Below are positions 43,604 to 52,615 of a DNA stretch of 64,000 nucleotides, one piece after another. Origin of the DNA: Rhodovulum adriaticum (lineage in GTDB: Bacteria > Pseudomonadota > Alphaproteobacteria > Rhodobacterales > Rhodobacteraceae). Position 1 is the stretch's first letter. Each line of letters begins with the position of its first letter. The notes under the pieces are model-generated. The model ran no database searches. It was not told the DNA's origin and worked only from the letters and a program-made list of their open reading frames with translations. The stretch spans positions 50,388 through 114,387 of the forward strand of contig NZ_SLXL01000010.1 of NCBI RefSeq assembly GCF_004345735.1. Direction: 5' to 3'. Made by a program: the position numbers and the translations under genes.

Positions 43604-44362
43604 ATGACCGGGGACGAGGGCAAGACCGCGATCCTGCATATTGGGCTGTTCAAGACCGGCACGACCTCTTTCCAGGCGGCGCTGGCGGACAACCGGCGGC
43701 GGATGCGGCGGCGGGGCTTCGATTTCTATCGGGGCGCTGTGCGGCGCGACACCCACGGCGAACTGTTCCGCGCCGCCGTGCGGGACGGGCTGGAATCCTT
43801 TGGCAGCCTGGCCCACCCGGACGAGGACAAGGCCGCGCTGCGCGAAAAGGTCCGGGCGCATATCCACGATTTCGTCCGGCGCACCCCCGCGCAAACGCTG
43901 ATTTTCAGCGCAGAGGCGCTGTCGCTCTTGCGTAGCGAGGACGAGTGCCGCGCCCTGCGCGCGCTGTTCCCCGACACGGTTACCCGCTTCCGCATCCTGC
44001 TGGTGCTGCGCGACAAGCAGGAATTCCTGGCCTCTTACACGCGGCAGATCCTGCGGGTGAAGGGGCGGTGCCCTTCGGACGACCCGGCCTCGGCGCTGTA
44101 TGTCGGGCCGGGGACATGGCTGACGGATTTCGACGGGCTGATCGCGGCCTATGAGGCAGTGTTCGGCCCGGTCGAGGTTCTGGACTACCGCCGCGAGGGG
44201 ATGCTGCCCGCGCTGTTCGACCGGATCGGACTGGACCTGCCGGTGGACGAACGGCACTACGCCAAGAACGTCTATGACGGTGCATCGGGCCTGTCGGCGC
44301 TGCACAGGCAGGCAAGCGCGGGCTGGGCTCGCCTGCGAACGCGCCTTTTGCCCTTTGGTTAG
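43604..44362 (+). CDS. sulfotransferase-like protein
   Basis: A 252-residue protein of the PAPS sulfotransferase superfamily. The 5'-phosphosulfate loop is ILHIGLFKTGTTSFQ (residues 10-24), and the 3'-phosphate motif is LLVLRDKQEFLASYTRQIL (about 130-148), with the Arg and Ser in the right places. The rest is divergent. The acceptor is unknown. It begins 1 base after the cyclo-ligase stop, so it is in the mgtE operon, an unusual place for such a gene. Confidence 0.8.
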   Translation: MTGDEGKTAILHIGLFKTGTTSFQAALADNRRRMRRRGFDFYRGAVRRDTHGELFRAAVRDGLESFGSLAHPDEDKAALREKVRAHIHDFVRRTPAQTLIFSAEALSLLRSEDECRALRALFPDTVTRFRILLVLRDKQEFLASYTRQILRVKGRCPSDDPASALYVGPGTWLTDFDGLIAAYEAVFGPVEVLDYRREGMLPALFDRIGLDLPVDERHYAKNVYDGASGLSALHRQASAGWARLRTRLLPFG

Positions 44363-44421
44363 CGCGGCGGCCCCTATGCCGAGGCTTGCGCTTCCACGCG
44401 CTGCGGCATAGGCGTTTGGAC

Positions 44422-45234
44422 ATGAAACTATTGTTCCTAGGGGATGTCATGGGCCGGGCGGGCCGCGCGGCGGTCAGCCAGCGGTTGCCGCAATTGCGCG
44501 CGGACTGGGGGTTGGATTTCGTTGTGGTCAACGGCGAGAATGCGACCTCGGGCGCGGGGCTCAGCCCCGATCACGCCAAGGCGCTGCTTGCGGCGGGGGC
44601 GGATTGCGTCACGCTGGGCGATCATGCCTTTGACCAGAAGGACATGCTGTCCTTTATTGAATCCGAGCCGCGCATCCTGCGGCCGCTGAACTACGCCAAG
44701 AGCGCGCCGGGCAAGGGCGCGCGCCTGTTCCAGGCGGCGGGCGGGCGCAAGGTGCTGGTGGCGCAGGTGCTGGGCCAGGTGTTCATGAAGCGGCCCTTCG
44801 ACGATCCGTTCTCGGCCATGGACCAGGTGTTGCGCGCCCATCCCCTGGGCGGGTTGGCGCAGGCCGCCATCGTGGACGTGCATTGCGAGGCGACCTCGGA
44901 AAAGATGGCGATGGGCCATTTCTGCGATGGCCGGGCCAGCCTGGTTGTCGGCACGCATACCCATGTGCCCACCGGGGACGCGCAGATCCTGCCCGGCGGG
45001 ACCGCGCATCTCAGCGATGCGGGGATGTGCGGCGACTACAACTCGGTGATCGGCATGGACAAGGCCGAACCGCTACGCCGCTTTGTTACCGGCATGTCCA
45101 AGGGGCGGTTCACCCCCGCCATGGGCGAGGCCACCCTGTCGGGCGTCTATGTCGAAACCGACGACCGCACCGGCAAGGCAACGCGCATCCGCATGGTGCG
45201 CCAGGGCGGCCGGTTGGAGCAGGCCGGACCGTGA
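44422..45234 (+). CDS. YmdB-family metallophosphoesterase
   Basis: A 270-residue protein matching the TIGR00282/YmdB family of calcineurin-like phosphoesterases, which act on 2',3'-cyclic nucleotides. Metal ligands: LLFLGDVMGRAGR (Asp), VVNGENATSG (Asn), LGDHAFDQ, and late VDVHCEATSEK plus GTHTHVPTGD with two His and GDYNSVIGM. The ATG at 44422 begins the family homology; a frame open 12 codons earlier is not supported. In Bacillus the protein affects biofilm and motility decisions. Confidence 0.93.
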   Translation: MKLLFLGDVMGRAGRAAVSQRLPQLRADWGLDFVVVNGENATSGAGLSPDHAKALLAAGADCVTLGDHAFDQKDMLSFIESEPRILRPLNYAKSAPGKGARLFQAAGGRKVLVAQVLGQVFMKRPFDDPFSAMDQVLRAHPLGGLAQAAIVDVHCEATSEKMAMGHFCDGRASLVVGTHTHVPTGDAQILPGGTAHLSDAGMCGDYNSVIGMDKAEPLRRFVTGMSKGRFTPAMGEATLSGVYVETDDRTGKATRIRMVRQGGRLEQAGP

Positions 45235-45319
45235 CGGCCATGTGCGGGACCAAGACCCTGTTGTGCGCGGCCGCGCGGGCGATAGAGTCGCGGTCCGAAC
45301 AACACGTGAGGCCCCGCAG

Positions 45320-47098
45320 ATGATCCCGCTTCCGCTTTCCGAGACTGGTATGGCGATCCTGTCGCTCGCCGTCGTGGCGGGGATGTTCGTGTTCTTCGTG
45401 CGTGAACGCTACCCGGCCGAGGTGATCGCGATTGCAGGGGCGACGGTGATGCTGGTTTTCGGCATCCTGCCCTATGAGGCGGCGCTGAAGGTGCTAGCCA
45501 ACCCCGCGCCCTGGACCATCGCGGCGATGTTCCTGGTGATGGGGGCGCTGGTGCGCACTGGCGCGCTGGACTGGGTCACCCAGGCGGCCGAGCGCAGCGT
45601 GCAGCGCAGCCCGCGCCGGGCGGTGGCCGGGCTGCTGGGGTTCGTCGTGGGCGCCTCGGCGATCGTGTCGAACACGCCGGTCGTGGTGGTGATGATCCCG
45701 GTTTTCGTGCAGCTGTCGCGCAGCCTGGGGCTGTCGGCGTCGAAACTGCTGATCCCGCTCAGCTATGCCGCCATCCTGGGGGGAACGCTGACGCTGATCG
45801 GCACGTCTACCAACCTGCTGGTCGACGGTGTGGCCCGGGCGCACGGGCTGGCGCCTTTCTCGATCTTCGAGGTCACGCCGCTGGCCATCGTGCTGGTGGC
45901 ATGGGGCATGCTTTATCTGCGTTTTCTGGGGCCGCGCCTGCTGCCCGATCGCGACAGCATGGCGAACCTGCTGTCCGACAAGTCCAAGATGAAATTCTTC
46001 ACCGAGGCGGTGATCCCCCCCGACAGCAACCTGATCGGGCGCGAGGTTCTGGGCGTGCAATTGTTCAAGCGCGAGGGCGTCCGCCTGATCGACGTGATCC
46101 GGGGCAACGAATCCCTGCGCCGCAACCTTAGGGATGTGGTCCTGCAAGTGGGCGACCGCGTCGTCCTGCGCACCCAGATGACCGAACTGCTGTCCCTGCA
46201 GCGCAACAAGAGCCTGCGCCGCGTGGACCAGGTGTCGGCAGTGGAGACCTCGACCGTTGAGGTTCTGATTTCGCCCGGATGCAAGATGATCGGACAGACG
46301 CTGGGGTCGCTGCGGCTGCGGCGGAAATACGGGGTCTACGTGCTGGCCGCGCATCGGCGAAACCAGAATATCGGGCAGAAGCTGGATGATCTGGTGGTCA
46401 AGGTCGGCGATACCCTGCTGCTGGAGGGCGCAGCCCCCGACATCAAGCGACTGGCCGCCGATATGGGGCTGGTCGATATCTCGCAACCCTCGGGGCAGGC
46501 CTATCGCCGGACGCAGGCGCCCATTGCAATCGTGGCGCTGCTGGGGATCGTGGGGCTGGCCGCCTTGGGTGTGGCGCCGATCCTGATGCTGGCGCTGGTG
46601 GCGGTTGCGGTCGTCCTGCTGACCCGCTGCGTGGATGCCGAAGAGGCGTTTTCCTTCGTCGACGGGCGCCTTCTGGCGCTGATCTTTTCCATGCTGACCG
46701 TGGGTGCGGCGCTGGAACATTCCGGCGCGGTCCGCCTGATCGTCGAGGCCGTGGCGCCGGGGCTGGAGGGGCTGTCGCCCTTCTTTATCGTCTGGGCGAT
46801 CTATCTGCTGACCTCGGTTCTGACCGAACTGGTGTCGAACAACGCGGTGGCCGTGGTCGTCACCCCGGTCGCCATCGGCCTGGCCCAGGCCTTGGGGATC
46901 GACGCACGCCCGCTGGTGGTGGCGGTGATGGTGGCGGCCTCTGCCAGTTTTGCCACGCCCATCGGTTACCAGACCAACATGATGGTGTATGGTCCGGGTG
47001 GGTACCGCTTCGTCGATTTCATGCGCACCGGGATTCCGTTGAACCTGAGCGTGGGTGTGCTGGCCTCGGCGTTGATCCCGTTCCTGTGGCCGCTGTGA
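45320..47098 (+). CDS. SLC13-type permease with two TrkA-C domains (first)
   Basis: A 592-residue transporter. N-terminal helices carry GGTLTLIGTSTNLLVDG (about 154-170), the first SNT-like motif of DASS carriers. Two TrkA-C (RCK-C) domains follow at about 215-300 and 305-390 (VILPPDSNLIGREVLGVQLF, then LISPGCKMIGQTLGSLRL). C-terminal helices include VSNNAVAVVVTPVAIGLAQ and the second motif region GYQTNMMVYGPGGYRF. Substrate is unknown; relatives carry sulfate, tungstate or dicarboxylates. A lipoprotein gene follows after 9 bases. Confidence 0.88.
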   Translation: MIPLPLSETGMAILSLAVVAGMFVFFVRERYPAEVIAIAGATVMLVFGILPYEAALKVLANPAPWTIAAMFLVMGALVRTGALDWVTQAAERSVQRSPRRAVAGLLGFVVGASAIVSNTPVVVVMIPVFVQLSRSLGLSASKLLIPLSYAAILGGTLTLIGTSTNLLVDGVARAHGLAPFSIFEVTPLAIVLVAWGMLYLRFLGPRLLPDRDSMANLLSDKSKMKFFTEAVIPPDSNLIGREVLGVQLFKREGVRLIDVIRGNESLRRNLRDVVLQVGDRVVLRTQMTELLSLQRNKSLRRVDQVSAVETSTVEVLISPGCKMIGQTLGSLRLRRKYGVYVLAAHRRNQNIGQKLDDLVVKVGDTLLLEGAAPDIKRLAADMGLVDISQPSGQAYRRTQAPIAIVALLGIVGLAALGVAPILMLALVAVAVVLLTRCVDAEEAFSFVDGRLLALIFSMLTVGAALEHSGAVRLIVEAVAPGLEGLSPFFIVWAIYLLTSVLTELVSNNAVAVVVTPVAIGLAQALGIDARPLVVAVMVAASASFATPIGYQTNMMVYGPGGYRFVDFMRTGIPLNLSVGVLASALIPFLWPL

Positions 47099-47107
47099 GG
47101 TGATCTG

Positions 47108-47491
47108 ATGCGTGTTCTTGCCTGCCTGAGCCTTGCTGCCCTTGCCGCCTGTGCCCCGCAACAGGGCGGGCAGCCCGAGGCGGTGAAACTGACCCGGGAC
47201 AGCCTGACGGTCACCCTGTCGGGCGGTGCGCGCTGCGCGGCGTCCCGCGCCGCGGCCACGCCGACGCAAATGGGCTGGGCCGGGCGGCTGGACGATTGCC
47301 CCCTGCCGCTGGCCTATGAGGTGCGCCTGCAGGAGGGCACGAACCCGCTGCGCTTCATCGTGCTGGAACTGTTCGAGAGCCTGGGGCAGGCACAGGTCGT
47401 CGCCCCGCTGGCCGAGGTGGAGCTGGTCAGCGACAGCGGGCGGCGCTACGCTTTCCGCTCGCCGCCGCGGCTGGGGCCCGGCGACGACTGA
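47108..47491 (+). CDS. small lipoprotein
   Basis: A 127-residue protein. The signal MRVLACLSLAALAACAPQ ends in a lipobox (LAAC), so Cys15 should be lipidated. The mature part has two Cys (GARCAASR, LDDCPLP) that may form a disulfide, and ends LGPGDD. No family known to me. It lies 9 bases after one SLC13 permease and 7 bases before the end of another on the opposite strand. Confidence 0.78.
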   Translation: MRVLACLSLAALAACAPQQGGQPEAVKLTRDSLTVTLSGGARCAASRAAATPTQMGWAGRLDDCPLPLAYEVRLQEGTNPLRFIVLELFESLGQAQVVAPLAEVELVSDSGRRYAFRSPPRLGPGDD

Positions 47492-47498
47492 GCTGCGG

Positions 47499-49280
47499 CT
47501 AAAGCGGCCAGAACACCAGGATCGCAGGCACCGAGACCGCGACGATCAACAGTTCCAGCGGCAGCCCCATCCGCCAGTAATCGCCAAAGCGATAGCCGCC
47601 GGGGCCCAGGATCAGCGTGTTGTTCTTGTGCCCGATGGGCGTGAGGAACGCGCAGGAGGCCGCGACCGCCACCGCCATCAGGAACGGGTCGGGATCGACG
47701 CCCAGCCCCTGCGCCATCTGGATGCCTACGGGGGCGGCAACCACCGTGGTCGCGGTGTTGTTAAGCACGTCCGACAGGGTCATCGTCACCACCATCAGCA
47801 CCGTCAGGATCGCCCAGGCGGGCCATCCCTCGGTCCAGCCGACCAGCGCGTTTGCAATCAGTTGCGTGCCGCCCGAGGCATCCAGCGCCGTGCCCAGAGG
47901 GATCATCGAGCCCAGCAGCACCACAACGGGCCATTCGACATGGTCGTAGACCTCGGTCAGCGGCAGAATGCGGAAGAAGAGATAGCCCACGACCACCAGC
48001 CCAAGCGCGATGGGCAGGTAAAGCAGCCCGAAACTGGCCGCCATGACGGCCGCCACGAACAGGCCCACCGCCCCCCAGGTCTTGCGCGTATCGGTCACCG
48101 CCAGCCCGCGGTCGGCCAGCGTCAGGCAGCCCAGCCAGTCCACCACATCCTGGGCGGTGTCCTCGGGGGTCAGCAGCAGCAGGATGTCGCCGGGGCGGAT
48201 CTGGGTCTTGCGGATTTGCGTGCGGATCGCCTTGCCCTGACGCGAGATGCCCAGCAGCACCGTGCGCCGCCGCCAACCCAGCCCGATGGATTGGGCCGTC
48301 TTGCCGGTGATGCGGGACTGATCTGGCACCACCACCTCGACGATGGACAGGCCCGCGCCCTCGGCACGCAACTGTTTTTCGCGGTCCTTCTCGGCGAAAT
48401 CCAGGCTGAGGGCGGCGCGAAATTCGTCCAGCGCATCGGGCGTGGCCTCCAGCACCAGCGCATCGCCCGCGCGCAGGGGGGTGGCGCGCTGCGGGCCATA
48501 GCGGCGCTTGCCATCCCGAACCAGGCCCAGGATCGCCACGTCGTTCTTTTCCGCCTGTTCTTCCAGTTCATGCAGACGCTGGCCGATCAGGGCGGAGTCT
48601 TCGGGCACGGTCAGTTCCGCGATGTATTGGGCGAATTCCGCCATCGGGTTCTTGGCATGGGTGATGTGTTCGCCCCGCGGGATCAGGCGCCAGCCGATCA
48701 GCGCCACGAAGATCAGGCCCGCAATCGCCGCCGTTCCGCCCACGGGGGCAAAGTCGAACATTTGGAACGGTGCGCCCAGGCTGTCCTCGCGGATGCCGGA
48801 AATGATGATGTTGGGCGGCGTGCCGATCAGCGTGACCATGCCGCCCAGAATCGTGGCAAAGGCCAGCGGCATCAGCGACAGGCCCGGTGCGCGCCCGGCC
48901 TTGCGCGCGGTGGCGATGTCCACGGGCATCAGCAGCGCCAGCGCCGCCACGTTGTTCATAAAGGCCGACAGAACCCCGCCGATGCCGCCCATGATCGCGA
49001 TATGCGCGCCCAGGCCCCGCGCGCTGTCCACCAGCGTTCGGGTAATCAGGTAGACCGCGCCCGAGCGCACCAGCCCCGCCGAAACGATCAGCACCAGCGC
49101 CACGACCAGCGTGGCCGGGTGGCCAAAGCCCGCAAACGCCTCGCTTGCGGGGACGACGCCCAGCACCACCGCGGACAGCAGCGCGGTAAAGGCCACCAGG
49201 TCATACCGCCATCGCCCCCACAAAAGCGCGGCGAAGACCGCGCCGAACAGCGCGAAGAGAATGATCTGGTCCTGGGTCAT
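47499..49280 (-). CDS. SLC13-type permease with two TrkA-C domains (second)
   Basis: A 593-residue paralogue of the permease at 45320. The first motif is GGMVTLIGTPPNIIISG (about 153-169) and the second region is GHKNNTLILGPGGYRFGDYW. TrkA-C domains are at about 218-300 and 305-390. The C-terminal half has LSDVLNNTATTVVAAPVGIQMAQ. GGAGG lies before ATG 49280; 16 earlier in-frame residues are unsupported. It is divergent from yebC. Substrate cannot be assigned. Confidence 0.88.
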   Translation of the reverse strand: MTQDQIILFALFGAVFAALLWGRWRYDLVAFTALLSAVVLGVVPASEAFAGFGHPATLVVALVLIVSAGLVRSGAVYLITRTLVDSARGLGAHIAIMGGIGGVLSAFMNNVAALALLMPVDIATARKAGRAPGLSLMPLAFATILGGMVTLIGTPPNIIISGIREDSLGAPFQMFDFAPVGGTAAIAGLIFVALIGWRLIPRGEHITHAKNPMAEFAQYIAELTVPEDSALIGQRLHELEEQAEKNDVAILGLVRDGKRRYGPQRATPLRAGDALVLEATPDALDEFRAALSLDFAEKDREKQLRAEGAGLSIVEVVVPDQSRITGKTAQSIGLGWRRRTVLLGISRQGKAIRTQIRKTQIRPGDILLLLTPEDTAQDVVDWLGCLTLADRGLAVTDTRKTWGAVGLFVAAVMAASFGLLYLPIALGLVVVGYLFFRILPLTEVYDHVEWPVVVLLGSMIPLGTALDASGGTQLIANALVGWTEGWPAWAILTVLMVVTMTLSDVLNNTATTVVAAPVGIQMAQGLGVDPDPFLMAVAVAASCAFLTPIGHKNNTLILGPGGYRFGDYWRMGLPLELLIVAVSVPAILVFWPL

Positions 49281-49405
49281 GGGCGCCTCCGTTGCGTGTA
49301 GCCAAGCGGATCGGCGCGGCATTTGCAACGGCGCGCGGGCTTGCGGCCCCCGGCGTGGCTGACATATAGAGACCCCCGTCGAGTTCAGCCGTCAAAGAGG
49401 GTTCC

Positions 49406-50146
49406 ATGGCAGGCCATTCCAAATGGGCGAATATCCAGCACCGCAAGGGACGCCAGGATGCGGCGCGCTCCAAGCTGTTTTCCAAGCTGTCGAAAGAGAT
49501 CACCGTCGCCGCCAAGATGGGCGACCCCGACCCTGAAAAGAACCCGCGCCTGCGCCTGGCGGTGAAAGAGGCCAAGTCGAACTCGGTCCCCAAGGACGTG
49601 ATCGAACGCGCCATCAAAAAGGCCACCGGCGGCGACAGCGAGGATTACGAGGAAATCCGCTATGAGGGCTACGGCCCCGGCGGCGTTGCCGTGATCGTTG
49701 AGGCGATGACCGACAACCGCAACCGCACCGCGTCCAACGTGCGTTCGACCTTTACCAAGAATGGCGGGAACCTGGGCGAGACCGGCTCGGTCGCGTTCAT
49801 GTTCGAACGCAAGGGTGAAATCACTTACCCCGCCGAGGTGGGCGATGCGGACACCGTGATGATGGCCGCGATCGAGGCCGGCGCCGAGGATGTCGAAAGC
49901 GGCGAGGACGGGCACACGATCATCTGCGCCGACACCGACCTGAACGAGGTCGCCACCGCGCTGGAGGCCGAACTGGGCGAAAGCGACTCGACCAAGCTGA
50001 TCTGGCAGCCCTCGACCACGACCGAGCTGGAGCTTGACGGCATGCAGAAGCTGATGAAGCTGGTCGACGCGCTGGAGGATGACGACGACGTGCAGCGCGT
50101 CACCACCAATTTCGAGGCCAGCGACGAGGTTCTGGCCCAGCTCTGA
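49406..50146 (+). CDS. yebC: YebC/PmpR-family protein
   Basis: A 246-residue YebC-family protein beginning [19 protein letters not shown], the universal family start, with [16 protein letters not shown] and [14 protein letters not shown]. The family comprises DNA-binding regulators (PmpR) and, in recent work, translation factors that relieve ribosome stalling. In many alphaproteobacteria it lies beside ruvC, but no ruv genes are here. A hairpin follows its stop. Confidence 0.95.
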   Translation: MAGHSKWANIQHRKGRQDAARSKLFSKLSKEITVAAKMGDPDPEKNPRLRLAVKEAKSNSVPKDVIERAIKKATGGDSEDYEEIRYEGYGPGGVAVIVEAMTDNRNRTASNVRSTFTKNGGNLGETGSVAFMFERKGEITYPAEVGDADTVMMAAIEAGAEDVESGEDGHTIICADTDLNEVATALEAELGESDSTKLIWQPSTTTELELDGMQKLMKLVDALEDDDDVQRVTTNFEASDEVLAQL

Positions 50147-50151
50147 CCCAG

Positions 50152-50173
50152 GCCGGGCGAGCTATCGCCCGGC
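50152..50173 (+). terminator. hairpin after yebC
   Basis: A perfect 9-bp stem GCCGGGCGA/TCGCCCGGC with a 4-nt loop starts 5 bases after the yebC stop. There is no T tract. Confidence 0.45.
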
Positions 50174-50236
50174 TGCATGGCGGATCGGTGCGGTTGCCCC
50201 CTTGCGTCCGCGCCCCGGTTGCGGTCACATCCGCGA

Positions 50237-51154
50237 ATGGCCGACAGGACGGAACCGCAACAGGGGCAGTCGCCCCTTATCGGCATTCTGTGGATGCTGG
50301 CGACGGGCTTCAGCTTCGTCGGGGTTCTGGCCTGCGTAAAGACCGTGGGCGAAGGCGTGCCCGCGCCGCAGGCAGCGTTCCTGCGGTTCCTGTTCGGGCT
50401 TGTCTTTCTGGCGCCGACGCTGGCGGTTCTGATGCGGGGCGGGCTGTCGCGGGGGACGCTGGCGCTGTATGGCTGGCGCGGGCTGGTCCATGGGGCGGGC
50501 GTGATCTGCTGGTTCTATGCAATGACCCGCATTCCCATCGCCGAGGTTACGGCGATGAACTACCTCAACCCGGTTTACGTGACCATCGGGGCGGCGCTGA
50601 TCTTTGGCGAGCGTCTGGCGCTGCGGCGTATCCTGGCCATCGCGGTGGCCTTTGCCGGTGTGCTGGTGATCCTGCGCCCGGGGTTTCGCGAAATCTCGGA
50701 CGGGCATATCGCGATGCTGTTCACGGCGCTTTTCTTCGGCGGCTCTTACCTGCTGGCCAAGAAGCTGAGCGAGCAGGACGGGGCCGGCGTGGTTGTCGCG
50801 ATGATGTCTGTGACGGTGACGCTGGTGCTGGCGCCGTTGGCGCTGGCGGTCTGGGTGCCGCCGACGCTGGCGCAACTGGGCTGGCTGGCCCTTACCGCGC
50901 TGTTTGCCACGATGGGCCACTATGCGATGACCCGCGCGTTCCGCGCAGCCCCCCTGACGGTGACCCAGCCGATCACCTTTCTGCAATTGGTTTGGGCGAC
51001 GTTGCTGGGCTGGCTGGTCTTTGGCGAGCCGGTGGATGTCTGGGTGATACTGGGCGGCGCGATGATCGTGGGCGCGGTGGTGTTCATTTCCTGGCGCGAG
51101 GCGGTGCTGCGCCGCCGTGCGGTCACGCCGCCGCCCGAGGCCACGAAGCTGTGA
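50237..51154 (+). CDS. EamA/DMT-family transporter (second)
   Basis: A 305-residue protein with ten hydrophobic segments in two EamA halves. Typical pieces are GILWMLATGFSFVGVLACVKTVGEG at the N-terminus, WFYAMTRIPIAEVTAMNYLNPVYVTIGAAL, and in the second half TRAFRAAPLTVTQPITFLQLVWATLLGW. Its start is the ATG at 50237; the frame opens 20 codons earlier without support. It is unlike the DMT protein at 4111 in detail. Substrate unknown. Confidence 0.87.
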   Translation: MADRTEPQQGQSPLIGILWMLATGFSFVGVLACVKTVGEGVPAPQAAFLRFLFGLVFLAPTLAVLMRGGLSRGTLALYGWRGLVHGAGVICWFYAMTRIPIAEVTAMNYLNPVYVTIGAALIFGERLALRRILAIAVAFAGVLVILRPGFREISDGHIAMLFTALFFGGSYLLAKKLSEQDGAGVVVAMMSVTVTLVLAPLALAVWVPPTLAQLGWLALTALFATMGHYAMTRAFRAAPLTVTQPITFLQLVWATLLGWLVFGEPVDVWVILGGAMIVGAVVFISWREAVLRRRAVTPPPEATKL

Positions 51155-51196
51155 ACGCGGCTTGCCGTCGCAGGGCGGGCGGGCTACCTGCCGCCC

Positions 51197-51763
51197 ATGC
51201 TGGAAAAGACTGACCTGACGGCCCGCACGGGCCTGCCCGATGCCCTGCGCACGCTGTTGCAGGACCATCCGCGCGACCTGTGGGAAAGCCATGAAAATTT
51301 CGATGGCCTGACCCGCTTCTGGATGGAACGGCACATGATGTTCCGCCGCCTGCTGGCCGGGATGACCACCCGGACCGAGGCGTTGCTGGACGGCAATATC
51401 GCGCCCGAACGCGCGCGGCACGGCCTGGGGCAGCAGGCACAGATGCTGCTGTCGCAATTGCATGCCCACCACCGGATCGAGGACGTGCACTATTTTCCCC
51501 GCCTCTCGGCGCTGGAGCCGGGCCTGCAGCACGGGTTCGAGATTCTGGACCACGATCACCACGCGCTGGACGAAAAGCTGCACGCCCTGGCCGATGCAAC
51601 GAACCGCCTGCTGCGGGCCGAACCCATCCGCCTGACCGATCGTGCCGGTGCCCTGCACGGGGAACTGGCGGGTTTCAGCCGTTTTCTGGACCGGCATCTG
51701 CTGGACGAGGAAGAACTGGTCGTTCCGATCATCCTGAAAAACGGTGCGGAACTGGAAGGTTGA
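51197..51763 (+). CDS. hemerythrin-domain protein
   Basis: A 188-residue helical protein. The di-iron His/Glu pattern is present: HENFDGLTRFWMERHMMFRRLL (about 32-53), HAHHRIEDVHYFPRL (about 89-103), ILDHDHHALDEKLH (about 117-130) and LDRHLLDEEELVVPIIL near the end. Such domains bind O2, NO or store iron. It lies 42 bases after the EamA gene and just before a broken DUF465 gene. Confidence 0.88.
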   Translation: MLEKTDLTARTGLPDALRTLLQDHPRDLWESHENFDGLTRFWMERHMMFRRLLAGMTTRTEALLDGNIAPERARHGLGQQAQMLLSQLHAHHRIEDVHYFPRLSALEPGLQHGFEILDHDHHALDEKLHALADATNRLLRAEPIRLTDRAGALHGELAGFSRFLDRHLLDEEELVVPIILKNGAELEG

Positions 51764-51828
51764 CGCGCCGGGGTGATCGGGGGCAGGGGCGCAGCGGGAA
51801 TGGGCGTTCTGACCTGTGACGACACAGG

Positions 51829-52020
51829 TTTGCCGAGGATTTCCCGGACCGGGCAGAGCGGGTTCAAACGCTCAAGGAAACCGATGCGCATTTCGCCCGG
51901 CTTTTCGGGGGGATCAACAGCGCGGTGCATCGCGTCGAAAGCGATCTTGAGCCGACCGACGATCTGCACCTGAACGAGATGCGCAAGACGCGCATGGTCC
52001 TGGACGGCGAGATCGCCGGG
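51829..52020 (+). pseudogene. decayed DUF465/YdcH-family gene
   Basis: In this frame the DNA encodes FAEDFPDRAERVQTLKETDA, then HFARLFGGINSAVHRVESDL, then EPTDDLHLNEMRKTRMVLDG and EIAG. This follows the YdcH/DUF465 pattern (ELAEEFP..., LKxxDAHFARL, NxxVHRxE, EPTDxxHxxEMRKxRMxLKDEI) across 64 codons. There is no start codon: TGA lies in frame at 51817-51819, and the usual HVPHEL beginning is missing. The family's DEYHE segment is shortened to GG. No stop follows where the family ends. The piece is therefore a remnant. It sits between hemerythrin and CoxG-like genes. Confidence 0.75.
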
Positions 52021-52070
52021 CCCTGTCCCAGGGCGCCGGCCTGCCGCTTTCGCCCCCCGCGCGCCGGGGC

Positions 52071-52556
52071 TCAGTCCTCTTCTGCTGCCGCGGGGGCTTC
52101 GCTCGCGTCCTCGGCGGGGCCTTCCACCTCGTTCTGGAAATTCTCGAAGAACTGGTCGGCCAGCTTTTTCGCCGTGCCGTGGATCAGCCGCGAACCGAGC
52201 TGGGCCAGCTTGCCGCCCACCTCTGCATGCACGTCATAGGTCAGTTCGGTGCCCTCGGCCACCTCGGCCAGCCGAACATCCGCACGCCCCTTGGCAAAGC
52301 CGGCGACGCCGCCCTTGCCCTCGCCCGCGATGGTGTAGCTTTCGGGCGCGACAATGTCCGACACCGCCACCGCCCCCTTGAAGGTGGCCTTTACCGGGCC
52401 GACCTTCTGCTTGACCACGGCGTCAAAGCCATCTTCCAGCGTGCCTTCCAGTTCCTGGCATCCGGGGATGCAGCTGCGCAGCGTGTCCGGGTCGGTCAGG
52501 TATGCCCAGACGGTTGCGCGGTCGGCCGCGATCATGCGGCTGCCGGTCAGTTCCAT
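52071..52556 (-). CDS. CoxG/SRPBCC-family protein
   Basis: A 161-residue protein of the carbon-monoxide dehydrogenase subunit G (CoxG) family within the START/SRPBCC fold. It shows ADRATVWAYLTDPDTLRSCIPGCQELE, VKATFKGAVAVSDI, and GGVAGFAKGRADVRL. The C-terminus is Ala/Glu-rich. CoxG helps place CO dehydrogenase at the membrane in Oligotropha, but no cox genes are near, so the role here is unknown. It is downstream of pccR on the same strand. Confidence 0.85.
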   Translation of the reverse strand: MELTGSRMIAADRATVWAYLTDPDTLRSCIPGCQELEGTLEDGFDAVVKQKVGPVKATFKGAVAVSDIVAPESYTIAGEGKGGVAGFAKGRADVRLAEVAEGTELTYDVHAEVGGKLAQLGSRLIHGTAKKLADQFFENFQNEVEGPAEDASEAPAAAEED

Positions 52557-52615
52557 GCGTGTCCTCCCAAGTCTCCCTCCCTGTTTTTAGGGTGGGCGGG
52601 GCGGACAGGTCAAAA

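Noticed and set aside
51773..51973. 66-residue frame with an ATG overlapping the DUF465 remnant
   Set aside because: A different frame of the same DNA matches DUF465 over 64 codons; this one is Ser/Arg-rich and has no family pattern.
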